Assembly: GCA_002150815.3 (NCBI GenBank)
Contig: NDFF03000028.1
Span: 326,694 to 390,693 of the forward strand
Direction: 5' to 3'
Source of the DNA: Grammothele lineata
Lineage: Eukaryota; Basidiomycota; Agaricomycetes; Polyporales; Polyporaceae
DNA length: 64,000 nucleotides
Below are positions 36,709 through 49,400 of the stretch, one piece after another. The notes under the pieces were generated by a model. The model worked only from the letters and a program-made list of their open reading frames with translations. It ran no database searches and was not told the DNA's origin. Every line of letters begins with the position of its first letter. The first letter of the stretch is position 1. A program made the translations under genes and the position numbers.

Positions 36709-37246
36709 ATGTCCACCATTGATGTTTGAGAGTCCATACCGCTGTGATGGTTTTGAGAGTGCTCTTGGTTCAAGACCAGCTGTGGCCAGATGTTAAACGT
36801 TGTTAAACCCTCGCCAACTTGCACTACATCTCCGGGATTGCAATCACCCTCGTCTGATACAGCGAGTATTTCGCAGCTGGAGACAAGAGTTCTGTCCGCG
36901 ATCATACATTCGTCTGTAGGCACATGTGGCGTGAGGAGGCGCATTCTACCAGTGCGATTAGCTGTTGACCAGTTGTCATGGTGCACAGTGGGTTTGGCGT
37001 AGAGGATGTCCTCGTGTTAAAGAGGCCGCCCGTCACCGATGGGAACATTGTGCCACAAGCTCCTACAGACGAATCATTAACAGTGGACAGTTATTGTCTG
37101 CGAATGTGACAATGTATTTTTCTATCAAAAGTAGCGTACAAGTACCTTCACACATTTATACACGGAAAAGTCCCAGATCACGAAACACAGCAGAAGACAG
37201 CACAGTTCCAACGGTCTGCTCCACCTCGCTTTGCATCCCACGAGCC

Positions 37247-38689
37247 CTAAGCAGTAACGGCGACGCGCTTGGGCATCTGCACTCCGAGCTCAGGCATGAC
37301 CTTCGCCGCGCTCATCGGCTGCGCCGAGGGCACGGCGAGCTGGAGCTTGTGTGCGCGGCACTCGGCTAGGAAGTCGGTGAACATCTCGATCGTGTCAAGG
37401 GGGCCGCCCGCGCTCTCGGGGTGGAACTGCACGCCCCAGACTTTGCGGCCGGAGCCGGGTGCGGACTTGATGCCCTCGACGGATGAGTCGTTGCAGTTGA
37501 TAAAGAACGGCTCCCATCCCGCCGGGAAGGGGTCCTCGAGCTTGAGCGCGTACTGGTGGTTTTGGCTGGTTCAGAGATCACTGATCAGCGTGTGTGGATT
37601 CGGTACGAATGGGAAGGGAGCATACCTCGTCACATACACGCGGCCGGCCTTGATTGACCCGGCCGACGCGAGCGCGAGGACGGGCTGGTTGTGACCGCGG
37701 TTTCCGAACGTCATGCGATAGGCCTCGAGCCCGGCAGCCATGCCAATCACCTGGTGGCCCATGCAGATCCCAAACACGGGCTTGTCCCACTCCTGCAGCG
37801 TCTTGCGCAGGTGCATGGCGGCCTCCATGCAGTGGTTCGGATCGCCAGGACCGTTACTGAGGAAGAGCCCGTCGTATTGGTCGCGGATCTTGTTGAAGTC
37901 GAAGTTCCAGGGCAGGACGGTCACGGCGGCGCCCCGACGCACAAGCGAGCGGAGGATGTTAGCCTTGGCGCCGAAGTCGAGCACGGCGATCTTCACGTCC
38001 CCAGTGGGGTTGAGCTCGTAGGGAGCGGTGGTCGATACCTGAGCGACAAGGTTTTCGGTCGTCGGGTCCCAGTATTCCTCGGGCTGAGGCGGGGCAAGCG
38101 CCGCGTCGGCTCCAACAGCGAGGCGGCCGAGAGTCGTGCCTTGGTCGCGCAAGAGGGTTGTGATCGCACGGGTATCAACCCCAGTGATACCGGGAACGTT
38201 GTTGCGCTTGCACCAGGAAGCGATGGACTCGACCGCGGTGTAGTGCGAAAACTTCTCGGCGACGTCAGCGACGACGACGGCCGTGCATTGGATGCCGGCG
38301 GACTCGAGCGCGACACCGACGTCCTGGCTGTTGACGGGGGTGATGTTATGCGGGACGCCGTAGTTCCCGATGAGCGGTGTGGTAAAGACAAGGATTTGGC
38401 CCCGGTAAGAAGGGTCGGTCATCGATTCGGTGTCTGAATGGGCGAAGGTCGCGTGAGTAATGGCGTGGAGCACGAGCTGGCACGGGTGCAGAGAAGACGT
38501 ACAAGAGGTAATAGACGTGGAGAAGACGGTCTCTCCAAAGATGCTACGGGGCGCACCAAAGGAACGGCCCTTGAAGGACTGCCCGGTCTTGAGGTGAAGG
38601 ACGGCGGGCAGCATGGACGACGTGGCGGGAGCATGGGTGGCAAAGCCCCGCGAGGCACGGGCAATACGAGTGAAGTTGCGGATGAACAT
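37247..38689 (-). CDS. CPA1: carbamoyl-phosphate synthase, arginine-specific small subunit
   Basis: This is the glutaminase subunit that feeds ammonia to the large CPS subunit for arginine synthesis. The N-terminus (MFIRNFTRIARASRGFATH) is a typical mitochondrial presequence. Family blocks are VLHLKTGQSFKGRSFGA, DPSYRGQILVFTTPLIGNYG, GVDTRAITTLLRDQG, VAVLDFGAK-like IAVLDFGAKANILRSLVRRG, FLSNGPGDP, and FGICMGHQVIGMAAG with the catalytic Cys. GHNQPV and VQFHPESAGGP (catalytic His-Glu) follow. Two introns are inferred, one after FSTSITS (phase 1, giving SYTESMTDPSYRG) and one after AGRVYVTS before QNHQYALKLEDPFP. The leader carries a spliced uORF resembling the arginine attenuator peptide, so translation is probably repressed by arginine. 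Confidence 0.95.
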
Positions 38690-38711
38690 GATGGTGTTGC
38701 TTGGGATTCCT

Positions 38712-38867
38712 TTAGTGGCTGAGGAGAGAGAAAACGAGATCGCTGAGGTAGCTGTTGGGGCGCGTCAGTACGCGCGCACACTCTACTGTGGCCCATCGAG
38801 CCCATAGCGAGCCGCGAGCGACAACAAGGAAGACGTACTCGTCGCGAGTGTTCTGAGTGAAGATCAT
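38712..38867 (-). CDS. spliced uORF resembling the arginine attenuator peptide (AAP)
   Basis: The start codon is at 38867. Exon 1 (38867-38839) ends at a GTACGT donor and exon 2 (38751-38712) follows a CCCAACAG acceptor. Together they give 22 codons plus stop. The peptide contains MIFTQNTRDDYLSD and then a hydrophobic tail ending at TAA, 22 bases before the CPA1 start. Known fungal AAPs (Neurospora arg-2, yeast CPA1) are about 24-25 codons and share F-T-x-Q-D-Y-L-S-D. With arginine they stall the ribosome at the uORF stop and lower CPA1 translation. The DYLSD core is created only by splicing; unspliced RNA reads DEYVFLVV at that place but reaches the same stop. The His-Leu-Trp that usually follows is Leu-Val-Phe here. 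It lacks a downstream partner other than CPA1. Confidence 0.72.
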   Translation of the reverse strand: MIFTQNTRDEYVFLVVARGSLWARWATVECARVLTRPNSYLSDLVFSLLSH

Positions 38868-39275
38868 GAACGAGCGGATTCGCTCAGGTTCGGGTCAGAG
38901 GAGCGGAGGGCACTGTACTTGTAGTCACGGAGCAAGGTGAAGAAATTTACTGACTCGCGTCGGCGTACGTCAGGTTTTGTGCAGGCCCCACGTGGGAGAG
39001 CCCGCTAATCACCGACTCTGGCTTACCGATGTCACTCTCGGCTTTCAATCGCTTTCAATGAGGCTTTAGAGGCACTGCTTACCCAATTGAATTCCGGGTA
39101 AGAGTCCAGGTAAGGTGCGGAATAGAGGCCGGTTGATGAGAGGGAGTCGATGAACTACTGCGGCCGCCGGCGCCAATGGGCATTCCGGTGCGATCGTGCT
39201 CAACGGCGCGCGACCATAAACGCATCCTCTCTTACGCACGCCGTCCATGACATCGCCCCCGCCATCCGCATCGCA
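38868..39275. promoter_or_regulatory. shared promoter between CPA1 and the BSD-domain gene
   Basis: A 408 bp divergent intergenic stretch. No TATA box is evident. No further uORF or conserved block was seen. Confidence 0.4.
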
Positions 39276-41135
39276 ATGAACTTTTTCGATACATATGAGG
39301 TCCCGGGGACGACGACGCCCCCGGCCAACCCCCAACCGCAGCCGAGTTTGAATGAGGAGGTCGAGCAGGTCGTCGGGCAGCTCTCCCGCTTCTGGGGCGG
39401 GTTCCGGAAACAAGTACGCATCCTTGTTCCTGTGCTTTCCTACCCTCCGCCACAACGAGGGATACATCGACTTACACGTGCCCACTCCATCTTCTGCCCG
39501 TAGAGCCAGACGGCGTTCGAGTCTGCCAGAAAGGACTTCGGGCAGGTCGTGCAGCAGGCACAGAAGGAGCTCACGAAGCTTACCGCCGATGTACCTTCCG
39601 CCTCCGGCCCCTCCGAGCCTGGCGCCTCAGCGACCGAACAGGCTGCCCTGATTTCGGATGAGGCTGAAGAAGCGGCAGCGTCTACATCGAGCTCTTCTAC
39701 GTCCGCCCCTGCCCCGCCCTCCACCTCGGAGAAGGCCTCCCCCGACGCCCCAGCGGACCCGCAGCAACAGCAACAGCAAGCACCGCAAAGCCAGACTTTC
39801 CTCTCTCGCCTGCAAGCCTCGCTCCCGCCCGCGCTCGTGCAGACTGTGCAGAACGCGCAAGCCCAGCTCCCCGAAGCCCTCCGCGAGACACTCCAGTCCG
39901 CGCACGCGCGCGGCGAGAGCGCGCAGCTGCAGCTCTCCGCGCTCGACTTTGCGCAGCTCCGCAACGCCGTGCAGGGCGAGCTCCAGCGCGTGCAGGGCGC
40001 GACGGAGGGGTACGTGCACCGCTCCGAGGCGCTCTTGAGGGAGGCGGGAGAGTTCTTGAGGGAGGCGGTCAAGGTGGTGCCGCCTGAGGAGGGGGATGGG
40101 GGCTATAGCGGGCTGGTGTGGGACGGGACGGACGTGTGGATGCTCCCGAGTTCTGGGGCTGCAAGCAGCGCGGATGGCGCAGAGGCAAGCGGAAAGGGGA
40201 AGGGGAAGGAGCGGGAGGCCCCCGGAAGGCCGTCCGTGGACACGCTGCGTGCGGTGGCGACGCGCGCCGAGTCGATGCTCAAGCAGCTGCGGCACGACCC
40301 GGAGGTGATCAGGGCGGACCCGCACGAGGACGCGGCGGTGCGGGAGATGTTCGCGGCGTGGCTCGCGAGCGAGGTCGCGGACGAGGAGCGCGGGCTCGGG
40401 ACCACACCTTGGCGTAACAGGATCGAGCGCGCCCTCGCGGACCCCGTCGATGGCGGTGCCCTTGGAGCGACGCGGGACGCGCTAGGTGCGTGCGCGAATT
40501 TGTTCGCGGGCTCTTAGACCCCTAGGTCGGGTCGAGGGCGTGCGGTGCCGGCGGTAGCGGTCTCATCGCAAAATCTGCCCAACAGTGCCTGAAACGATGA
40601 CGGAGGACGAGTTCTGGACACGCTACTTTTTCCGGGTACATCAGGTCGAGCGTGAGGAGGCTCGGCGGAAGGCGATCATTCAAGGTGAGCGGACGGACGT
40701 GATGGGACGATGGAACAATGCTGACGCGACCGTGGGTGCGTAGGGACGACCGATAACGAGGAAGACTTTAGTTGGGAGGATGATGAAGAAGAGGCGTCGT
40801 CGCCCACGGCCAAACTAGCCCCCGTGGCCCCTGCTGCCCCCGCTGCGAGCAAGGAGGCAGCGCCACCGGTCGCGGCCACTGGGCATCTTACGGCAGAGAC
40901 GAAGTCTCGTGTATCAACACCTGGAAACGGGAGCCCCCGGCAGAGCAGTGAGGACAGCTACGATGTTGTGTCTTCGCAGGTCAGCCAGAGCGGCAAGTCG
41001 GACGCAGGAACTGCGAAGCCAAAGAAAGCGGACGCGTCGGACGAGGAAGAAGAGGACGAGGATGATGATGACGAAGAGGATGACGAAGAGGAAGATGAGG
41101 AGGACGAGGAGGAGGAAGATAGCGACTGGGAGTGA
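39276..41135 (+). CDS. BSD-domain protein (Dos2/BSDC1-like)
   Basis: Exon 1 (39276-39413) gives MNFFDTYEVPGTT and FWGGFRKQ. Exon 2 starts at 39504 (SQTAFESARKDFGQ). A junction at about 40484/40587 gives RDALVPETMTEDEFWTRYFF. A final junction (about 40684/40743) gives IIQGTTDNEEDFSWE. The N-terminal half has amphipathic helices (LPPALVQTVQNAQAQLPEAL, QLRNAVQGELQRV). The BSD domain is shown by FWTRYFFRVHQVEREEARR, with the signature Phe-Trp pair. The C-terminal 60 residues are almost entirely Asp/Glu and end DSDWE. Family members include yeast Dos2 and animal BSDC1, whose roles are poorly defined. GC-rich codon use is similar to its neighbours. Confidence 0.83.
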
Positions 41136-41760
41136 ATGGGAAGGCCGGCGAAGCCGGCGAGGATTGTTTGTACACTGGACCCGCTATGTGAGAACGATTT
41201 GAATTTCGCGAAGTGGAAGGACGTGTATGTACGTATGTATGTATTGAGAGACGCCTCAGGAGCCGCCTGCAGCATGAGTGAGAGGGGGAGGAGAAGGGGG
41301 ACGGAAAGCGTCGGGTGTTAGCTTTTGAGCGGCGTCGGAGCCGGGGACGAAGATGAAGATGCGATAGGCGTGATCTGCGTGGCTGTGGTGGACGATGGCT
41401 GGCGGAGGGCGGAGACGGGGAGGTCTAGGGGAGGTCGATGGCGAGTCGTTGTTAGTCGTTCCGAGTCGTTGGCGGACGATCCGCCTCGCGATCCACCTTG
41501 AGATCCGCAGCCGGCACATGGGAGCGGCGGTGCGAGCCCGGCTGTCGAACCTGCAAAGCCTCGCTGTGTTGGCATCCTCCTGAGCCCCGCTCCTCTTCTC
41601 GCAGCAATCACCGTCGTCCCGTCTGCCGCCCAGCGGCTCTGCAGCGCCCGCTAGTCGCTTGTTGCTTTCGCACCGCACCCCACAATATAATAACTAGCCA
41701 CCTCCGCCTGCCGAGCCCACCAACTTCACCCATTATTGCCCAGCCCCTCAGCTCGCGACC

Positions 41761-44700
41761 ATGGCCTCCCCTCTCTTCGGTGTCACTGACTCAGACTTTA
41801 ACGTCTTCGACCCGTTCACCGTCCACTTTCCTGCTGCCGCCCCCGGCGCGGGCTTCCCCGGCGCCATACCCGGGCCCGCCGATCCTCTCGCGCCTTCCGA
41901 CACATCCCTCACGCCGGACCACACCGACCACGACAGCCATCCCACACAGCCACAGCATCCCTCGGGAGCAGCCCGCTCAAGTTCAACCACCTCCCGCAAA
42001 CGCGTCCGTCCCAAAGTCGACCTCGCCCCCGGCCAGCCCCCCACCGCCCGCGGCAACCCGCGGATCCGCGTCTTCGTCGCCTGCTACCAATGGTCAGTTA
42101 GCGGCCCTTCGAGCGCCGCCGTCCTTCGCACGGCTTTCTCGGACTCTGCTCGCTCACACCCACTCATCGTGTCTACAGTCGCGCACGCAAGATTCGCTGC
42201 GATGGCGCGAAGCCCGTCTGCTGCAACTGCCAGAAGCGCCCGTCGGGGGCCGACCAGTGCTCCTATGATTCAGGCCCCAATCGACGCGGGCCTGACAAGG
42301 GTCGTCGCGGCCGCCCCCGCGCTGCACCTACCGGCGGACATCGCAGGAAAGAGCCCAGCCCGGCGCCCGAGACGCCCTCGTCTCCCTCAGAATCAGAGGA
42401 CAGTGCCGAGATTGATGAATCTTCCAGCAACGGCGGCCAAGACCCGCCGCGCATTCCTGACGGCACCGCTTTCGAGCTCACAGACGTACGCAGATTTTCG
42501 GTCCTCATTGACGGGAAACGCGTGCTGAGTGATTTTGCAACAGAACATGGCCTGGGAATATGATCCTATGCTTTACGACACCAGCTCCTTCGCGGACATC
42601 TTTAGCCTCCCACAGCCGCCGACTGCGATCACGCCTCCGAATCCCCCGGAGAAGGAAAGGGAAGACGGTGATGACCACGAGTCAGTCAACGTGAGGCCAG
42701 GGACCCGCTTCGCGCGCGACACTTGGTGGGACGCCCTCCTCAGCTTCTACGCCGAGCTCGATGGCGACGGCCCCTCGTCGTCGTCGTTGGGCCCCAGCTC
42801 GGAGACGCGCGTCGCGTCCCTCTCGCAGGCACAACGCAGCGCTGCGATGAAGACAATGGTCAAGGACCTCCGCGCCCTCCTCCAGGCCGCGCCGTGCTGG
42901 GTCTCGTTCCTGCACATTCCGCGCTTCTTCGACACCCTCTTCAGCCCCGCTCGCCGAGGTGGCCTCCAGCCGAGTCTGTTGCTCGCCGCGCTCGCCCTCG
43001 GCCAGCTCGCCCAGAGCTCCGAGGTCGAGCGGGGCCACCAGGGTCGGCAGAGGGCACTGAAGCTGCTCGACATGGCCAACGGCGCGCTCGAGAGCAGCTT
43101 GGCCACAGGCTGGGTCGATATTGGGCTCGCGCAGGCGGCGATGGTGAGGACGAGCCCGTTTCGGACACAAGGACAATATACTGATGTCTTCTTTTCTCTA
43201 AGCTGATCGTGTACTTCGAGATGCAGTCGCACCCCCTGCAGAGCCTGGAGCGGTCGAACTCGGCGCTCTTGCTCCTCGACTCGCTTGTGCGCGTGTTCGG
43301 CATTGCCACCATCGACCAGGACATCAAGCAGCCCGGCATCTCTCCGTTCATGGCATCCACCTCTGGAAATACGCCTGTTACCGGCTTCCATCCAGCCGCC
43401 TCGCAGCCTAGCTACACCTCGTCCACTACTCCGTTTACTGCCCCTTCGACCGGGATACCTGCAGCATACACGGCAGCTGGCTTCGCGCCGTACATGCCGG
43501 GCATAACGCCTACAAGTCACGTCCCCCCATCCTCCTCCGGCTCCACCCCTTCGGCCACGTCTAATGCCTCCGGCTCCTCACCCTCCCCATCCCTCTCCGA
43601 CCACGCCGAAGAGCGGCGCAAGACCCGTCCGCGCTTCCCCGTCACCCCCGCTCCCTCCGACGCCCACGGCCTGCCGCCGCTCCAGCGGGGGTGCAACTGC
43701 CGTTTGTTCTCCCTGGGCAAGACGTGGCCGTCGGTGCAGAAGCTCGCGCCGGCGTGGCAGTCGACGATCACGTGGCCCGAGGGCCTCGGCGAGGGCGAGA
43801 TGCTCCGCGAGGAGGCGCGCAGGCTCTTCTGGTCCGCGGTCGCGCTCGTCGCGGGCAGGACGATGTACACGAGCGCCGCGCCGGACAGCATCATGTGCAA
43901 CATGAAGTTGTTCGTTGCGGAGCCGCACACGGCGAGTACTGTTCCCCTGCTTCTTCGTCCCCCGCCGCACGCTGACGTCGGCGACGACAATACAGTTCGC
44001 AGTGCTCCTTCCTTCTGAGGGGCTCGCCCGCGCGGGCGCGCCCATCGAGCCGGACGACATCTGGACGCTAGGCATCCGCGCGATGCTGCTGTTCCTCGTG
44101 TGCCAGCGCACACGCGAGGACCGGAGCCTGACTGCGGCCGAGCGCGCGCAACACGCGGTGCAGACGTGGCTCGAGGTCGACGACATCGAACGTAGGCTTC
44201 GGCGTCACACATGCGACCTCGACAGCGCGTTCGGGTTCCAGGCACAGGAGACGCTGTTTGCGTGAGTGCTGCTGTCCTGCTCTGTTTCCCCTTTGGGTCT
44301 CTTGTCGATCCTCCGCGGCCGTGCCGTTGGATGCGAGCTGACATGATGGTTTGGCAGGCTAAGGATGTTGACGTCGTACGACTTCCGATTGTTCATCCCA
44401 CAGGTGACGGCGTACGTAACCACCACGCTTCTCGATATCTACTTCTGCCATGCTGAACATGTCACCTCGTCTATAGGACCGACAACAAGCTGTTCTACCG
44501 CGATAAAGCTGAGACCTGGCGTAAGTACATCTCATTCGTTCGCACAGGTGAATCCGTTTAACGGCGATGCAGTTCGATACACAGAGGAAATTTCGGACTG
44601 GATGTGGCGCAGCGTTGTGAAGCAGACCGCCTCGCCGAGCCAGGACCACCGCAAGTCGCTCCTCATCTTTTGGTACATGGCCAACATCAAGAAGTGCGTA

Positions 44701-45119
44701 CACTTCCTCCGCCTCTCGGTTCCTACATCAGACGGACGCTGATCGCCTCGCCCGTCTGTACAGAGCCCTTGTGCTGTGGCGAAACGACCCTGGGCTAATG
44801 ATGGCGCTCAACATAGCGCGCAAGTTCGCAGAGTATGCCGAGTTCCTGATCATGCTCTGGCCCAACATACGTATGTCACTGTCCCCCTCGTCTCTGCGGA
44901 ACGCCCCCGCTTACGTCTCGCCTGTCGGACGTGCGCTGTTTGCTAGGCTTGCGAATGGTGTGGCAGCAGGCTCGGTACGAGCTCGTTCAAGCGTGCATGG
45001 AGGTGGGCGTACCCCCGCCCTCGCAGACTTTGCCCCGTCCACCCACGCATCAAGGTCCGTCATCGTCGTCCGGGCCGTCACCCTCCTCATCTGGCAGTTA
45101 CTCTGGCGGCGGTGTATAA
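41761..45119 (+). CDS. Zn2Cys6 fungal-specific transcription factor
   Basis: The DNA-binding cluster is interrupted by one intron. ACYQC joins RARKIRCDGAKPVC and CNCQKRPSGADQC at a phase-2 junction near 42095/42179. The spacing is C-x2-C-x6-C-x6-C-x2-C-x9-C, the last gap slightly longer than usual. A basic/Pro linker with GRRGRPRAAPTG follows, then an acidic Ser-rich region and the fungal-specific regulatory domain (DTWWDALLSFYAEL, WVSFLHIPRFFDTLFSP, QPSLLLAALALGQLAQ, REEARRLFWSAVALVAGRTM). The last exons give LRMLTSYDFRLFIPQ, DWMWRSVVKQTASP and ARKFAEYAEFLIMLWPN. The start MASPLFGVTDSDFNVFDPF is typical of Agaricomycete members. No target can be inferred, and no metabolic cluster sits nearby. 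Confidence 0.85.
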
Positions 45120-46493
45120 AGTTGAACGTCCCGAATTGAGTCTGGTGTCGAGCACTGTATGTATTGGATTTGTAATTTATGAAGCCGAGGGTCGTGAGTA
45201 TCGTACCTTGCTACTCTGTAATCTCGGATTGCTTGCCGGAATAATTGGATAGGATCTAGCGATGTATTGCGCGTCTACCTCTTCATCGAGCGGAACCCGG
45301 ACCCCAGCGTGGAAGCCACGACTGTCTAGCAGTGACTCAGCGGCTCGGGTCCGGCGGTTCTCAGGTTCGATGCAGTAGCGCAACATTACCTGCAACGCAA
45401 TTAGGTGCGCCCTCATCGCCGGCGCGACACAGGTGCATAGCTTCGGATCTGCATTCTCAGGCGGTGCGCGCGAATTGACGGATAGAACCACTCAAGAACC
45501 ACCAGGGCGGAGTGGCCAAACAGACTGCGCGCACGGCTATGTCCCGAGTACGAACCGCCGACATACCCGGTGCAATAGTGTAACCTCACTGCGCCTGCGT
45601 CGGAGGTAAGCAGGGCGGATCTGAGATCGACTTGCCGGAATGACTCTTTTGAATTTCGGGCCTTTCCGTTCCCCGAAGGCATCAAGGGAACAATGTCCCG
45701 CTTTTAAGCATTTTGATCTCGATTTTGCGCTTGTGGTTTTCAATTGCCTGCAGTCGCAGGCGTCAACTCCTGGCTCACCGACCGCGGCGGAGACGGGGTG
45801 CCAACGCCGGCTGCCGAAGAAACTCGTCAAGTTGGGCTGCCTGCGATCACAGCTTAGCCTCGGCTTCTTTGCCTTTGTGGCCGAGAAGTGTATTAGAAAG
45901 CAGAGTTAGGCTTACGGAAGTGCTCGATGACGAACTTTACGCACCACTGACAGCCCGACGCGTGGCCTCCTTCCCTCCTCCCCGAGCGCTCCGGAATTTG
46001 AAGTCTGGCACTATCGCATAACGGCACTCCGTGTTGCATCGGATTCGCGCGGCGTCCATGCTAGCGGATAGCGACAGCACAGGGTTCGGTGGAAGCTATA
46101 TACCACTGGCCCAACTTCTATCCAACTTCTATCCGACTTCTAGGCGACTATAGATTCCGCATCGGTGTCAGGGTTAAACGCCATTACGCATCACTGTGAA
46201 TGAAACATTGGCGGAGCGATTCAGGGGCGTAAAGAAGCGCGTGAAATGCGACAAAGATAGTGGTGTATGTGGGGTGATTATACGCAGTACTGTACAGGGG
46301 ATGTGCAAAGAGACTGCGGAGTACCGGGAGAGGGCGTTTACATCGTCCACGATTAGGGATGTACGTATGCAATGAGGAGTGTAGCCAAAGACATAATGTC
46401 TGTGAGATGTGCGATATGTAAAGGATCAGTCATGACGGGGATAAGAAGAATGCTTGTGACAATACATGAGTCACACTGAGACTACTGAGACCA
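45120..46493. other. 1.4 kb intergenic stretch between convergent genes
   Basis: Holds the 3' ends of the zinc-cluster gene (plus) and the long acidic gene (minus). I saw no conserved frame. A short tandem repeat at 46111-46153 is listed separately. Confidence 0.4.
46111..46153. repeat. 11-bp tandem repeat
   Basis: Two identical units ccaacttctat (46111-46121, 46122-46132) are followed by ccgacttctag (46133-46143) and a decayed fourth copy gcgactatag. The unit decays left to right. No function is implied. Confidence 0.7.
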
Positions 46494-49400
46494 CTACAAC
46501 CTGAACGAGAGAAGTCTGGATTTCCTTTTTTTCTGCACTCCCGCACCGGCGCGGCGGTCTTGGGGAATGTGCGACTTTGTCTTCTTCTCGCTATTCTCGG
46601 CATCAGAGTCAGAGTCAGAGTCCGAGTCCGAGTCGGATGAATCCTCGCTGGAGTCATCGTTCTCCTCGCCATCGTCCTGGTTGTCGTGCCTGCCAGGAAC
46701 GAGGTTGAAGCCCGAATTTTGTTTCAAGATTGTAGGCGAGCTCGTCTGAGAGGGCGCGAACAGGTGCTGACTTGCAAGATCGGTAAGGCTAGGGTAGATC
46801 GACTGAGACTGGGAGTACCAGGAAGGGCGTGGGCGTCGCTCTGGGACCTTGAAAGTCAGGTCGTCATCGTCTTCTATACCGTCCTCCTCGTCGTCTCCGT
46901 TGTCACGAGCGCGAGTAGCCTTCGAGGGGAAGGGCGTGCTCATGCCTAGGGCGTCGATGGGGTTGAATGGCGTGTTAGGCATCTGGCTACTGGAGGGGAT
47001 GAACAGGGGTTCTTTGCTCGGCTTCGGCTCGGGTGTCGCCAATGGGAGGCTGATAACGCGGTCCTCGGTAACATCCCCGGCTTGAGCAGTCGGCTCATGG
47101 GCCGTGTCTACGCCGTCGTCCGCTTCGATCACGGGATTCTTCCTTGGCCGACCCCTACCTCTTTTTGGCTTCTCTTGAGGGACGAGCTCGGGGCTGCTCG
47201 GTTGAAGCTCATCGACCATGGAGGATTCGACTTCGCCTACCGATTCCGTCTGCGTCCGTGGTAGCGTAGTCCATGATACTCGAGACACCTCCGGAGGGTC
47301 GGCGGCGGTTCCAGATGACTTTGATGTCTCGGCGGTTCCTGAATGCTCGTCTCGTTGACCCTGGCTGCGGCCTTCGTCCTGCTCTCCGTCCTCGCTCTCG
47401 GGCGGCAATGCACTACGAGACCGCGTGGATCCCGGCATCGCGGCCACCCCCCTGCCTCTGGTACCCCGCTTGCCCCCACGCGTAGAAGTAGGCGCTTTGG
47501 CTTTGAGTGCCTCCTTTTCCACCTTCGCCGCCGCCTTAGCGGCCGCCTTCGCCTCCTTCTCCGCGCGCTTCGTTGCCTCCTTAGCTTCCTTGGCCGCCTT
47601 TCTCTCCGCCGCTTTGCGCTCACGCTCAGCGGCCTTGTCCGCATCGCGTTGGGCTCTTTCCTCTGCTGTTAGCCGTACATTTCGTCTTCGAGCGGGTAGG
47701 GCGGAGACAGCTTCAGGCTCGAGCTCAGGCTGAGAAGATGACAAGGCCATCGACGTGCGTCTGGTGACACGGGTCGTGCGGCGCGGAAGCACTACCGGCT
47801 CAGGCGACGGCTCGTTCTCCTCGTCTTCCTCGTCTTCCTCGTATGCGGGAAGCGTGATCGAAGCTGTAGGATCCGCAGCATGTTCGCCCTCAGACCCCTC
47901 ATTCACGGGATGGCCGGCCTCGGGTGAAGGCGTCACGTCTTCTTGAACAAGCTCGTCGGGTTGGAAGGAGAACGTGAGCTCTTCCCGGGACAGTGGCAGG
48001 CCGGCCAACACCATTTGTGACACGTGGGGTGTAGACTCTCGACTCCGAGCCATCGGGGTTCTGCCATGTCGGTCCTTCATGCGCGAGACAGTGCCAAGGG
48101 TGCGAGGAGGTAAAGGTGGAGGAGTGTAGCCCGTAGCGTCATCATCGGAGTCCTCAATGGGATCGTCATCTATTGCGTCGTACTTCCCCCTTTCGCCAGC
48201 TGAGCTGAAGGAATCGATGGGATCCGCTGGGTCTTCTTCATGACGCTCGAGCTCCATTACGTGCACATTGGTAACATTATCGCCCTCTTCATCGGCGAGG
48301 ACGTCGTCTGTCTGCGGCTGCGCATCCGGGGATAGTTTAGGAGGCGGTACTAGTGGCGCTGGTTCCCCAAGCTCCGGCGAGAGCTCGCGTGCGTCAGGCT
48401 TCGACACATCGGCCAATCCATCACGAGAAAGTCCAGGGGCATTGTCCTCGACCGAAAGCTCCGTAATATCACCATGGATGCCCTCGTCATGATATGAGGT
48501 CTCTTCGACTTCCTCGACGGCATCTCGCTGGATGGGAGCTTCCAGCTCATGCTCGTCTGTGGCGCGTTCGTCTTCGGGATGCTGCGAGGCAAGAGGATCA
48601 ACCTCAGGCGTGCGCGAGACGCGACCATCATCGTCATCACCTCGGTCCCCGGCAGGCTCCTCGGGAGCAGGGCCGTCCTCGGACGAACCAGCCTCAAGAG
48701 CAGCGTGAGGGTTCGCGGAGTCTTCCTCTTCCTCCTCGGGATGTGGACTGTCTTCTGACTGCTCAGATGCGTTGGACTTCGAGAGACTGAGCTCGACCCC
48801 CTGCGCGCTTGTTGCAGCGCTTACAATAGCTGAAGTATCCAAGTCGAGGACATCTGCCTCCACCTGACGAGCATCCTGTCAAATTCATCAACAACAACTC
48901 GGAACAGCAAGCTAAATGACGCACTGCGTTGTCAATGCTCTCGTTAGGGTTCACGTCCATGGCGAATGACGAGTTGACGGGCTGTCCGGGTTCCTCTTCT
49001 TCGTCAGCATTGGCATCGTCTCCCTCAGCTTCGGGCTGACGATCCTCGTCGGATGAAGAGACAGCGCGTTCGAATTTGCGCGATAGCCTTCGGTACGCCT
49101 TGTCGTTCTTCTCTTCTTCCTCCATGTCGACATCCTCATCCTGCAGGGCCTCTTCATCATCCGACGACTCCGACGATGACGGGAGCTGTGCGAGGATACT
49201 CTTGCGCGGCTTCGGAGGACCCCAGAGGATTGACTCGAGGTTGGGTGGGTCAGGAATGAGCGCGTTGGAATGTGTGGACAATACAGCTGGCAGTAGGTCT
49301 TCCTCTTCATCATCGCTAGACGAGCTCTCGTTGCTGCTGCCTTCGTCGCGACTCTCCACCGCGACTTCAGATATCTCAGAACCGGCCGGTAATCGAGGAG

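Noticed and set aside
36534..36986. 150-codon minus-strand frame
   Set aside because: It runs through the tRNA-Leu gene.
39440..40325. Minus-strand frames of 210 and 232 codons over the BSD gene
   Set aside because: Ser/Cys- and Arg-rich shadows of the sense exon.
43517..44344. 275-codon minus-strand frame inside the zinc-cluster gene
   Set aside because: Antisense shadow of the GC-rich coding exon; the sense frame carries recognised domains.
46600..46640. Microsatellite as a mobile or regulatory repeat
   Set aside because: It encodes the Ser-Asp run at the end of the acidic protein, so it is coding low complexity.
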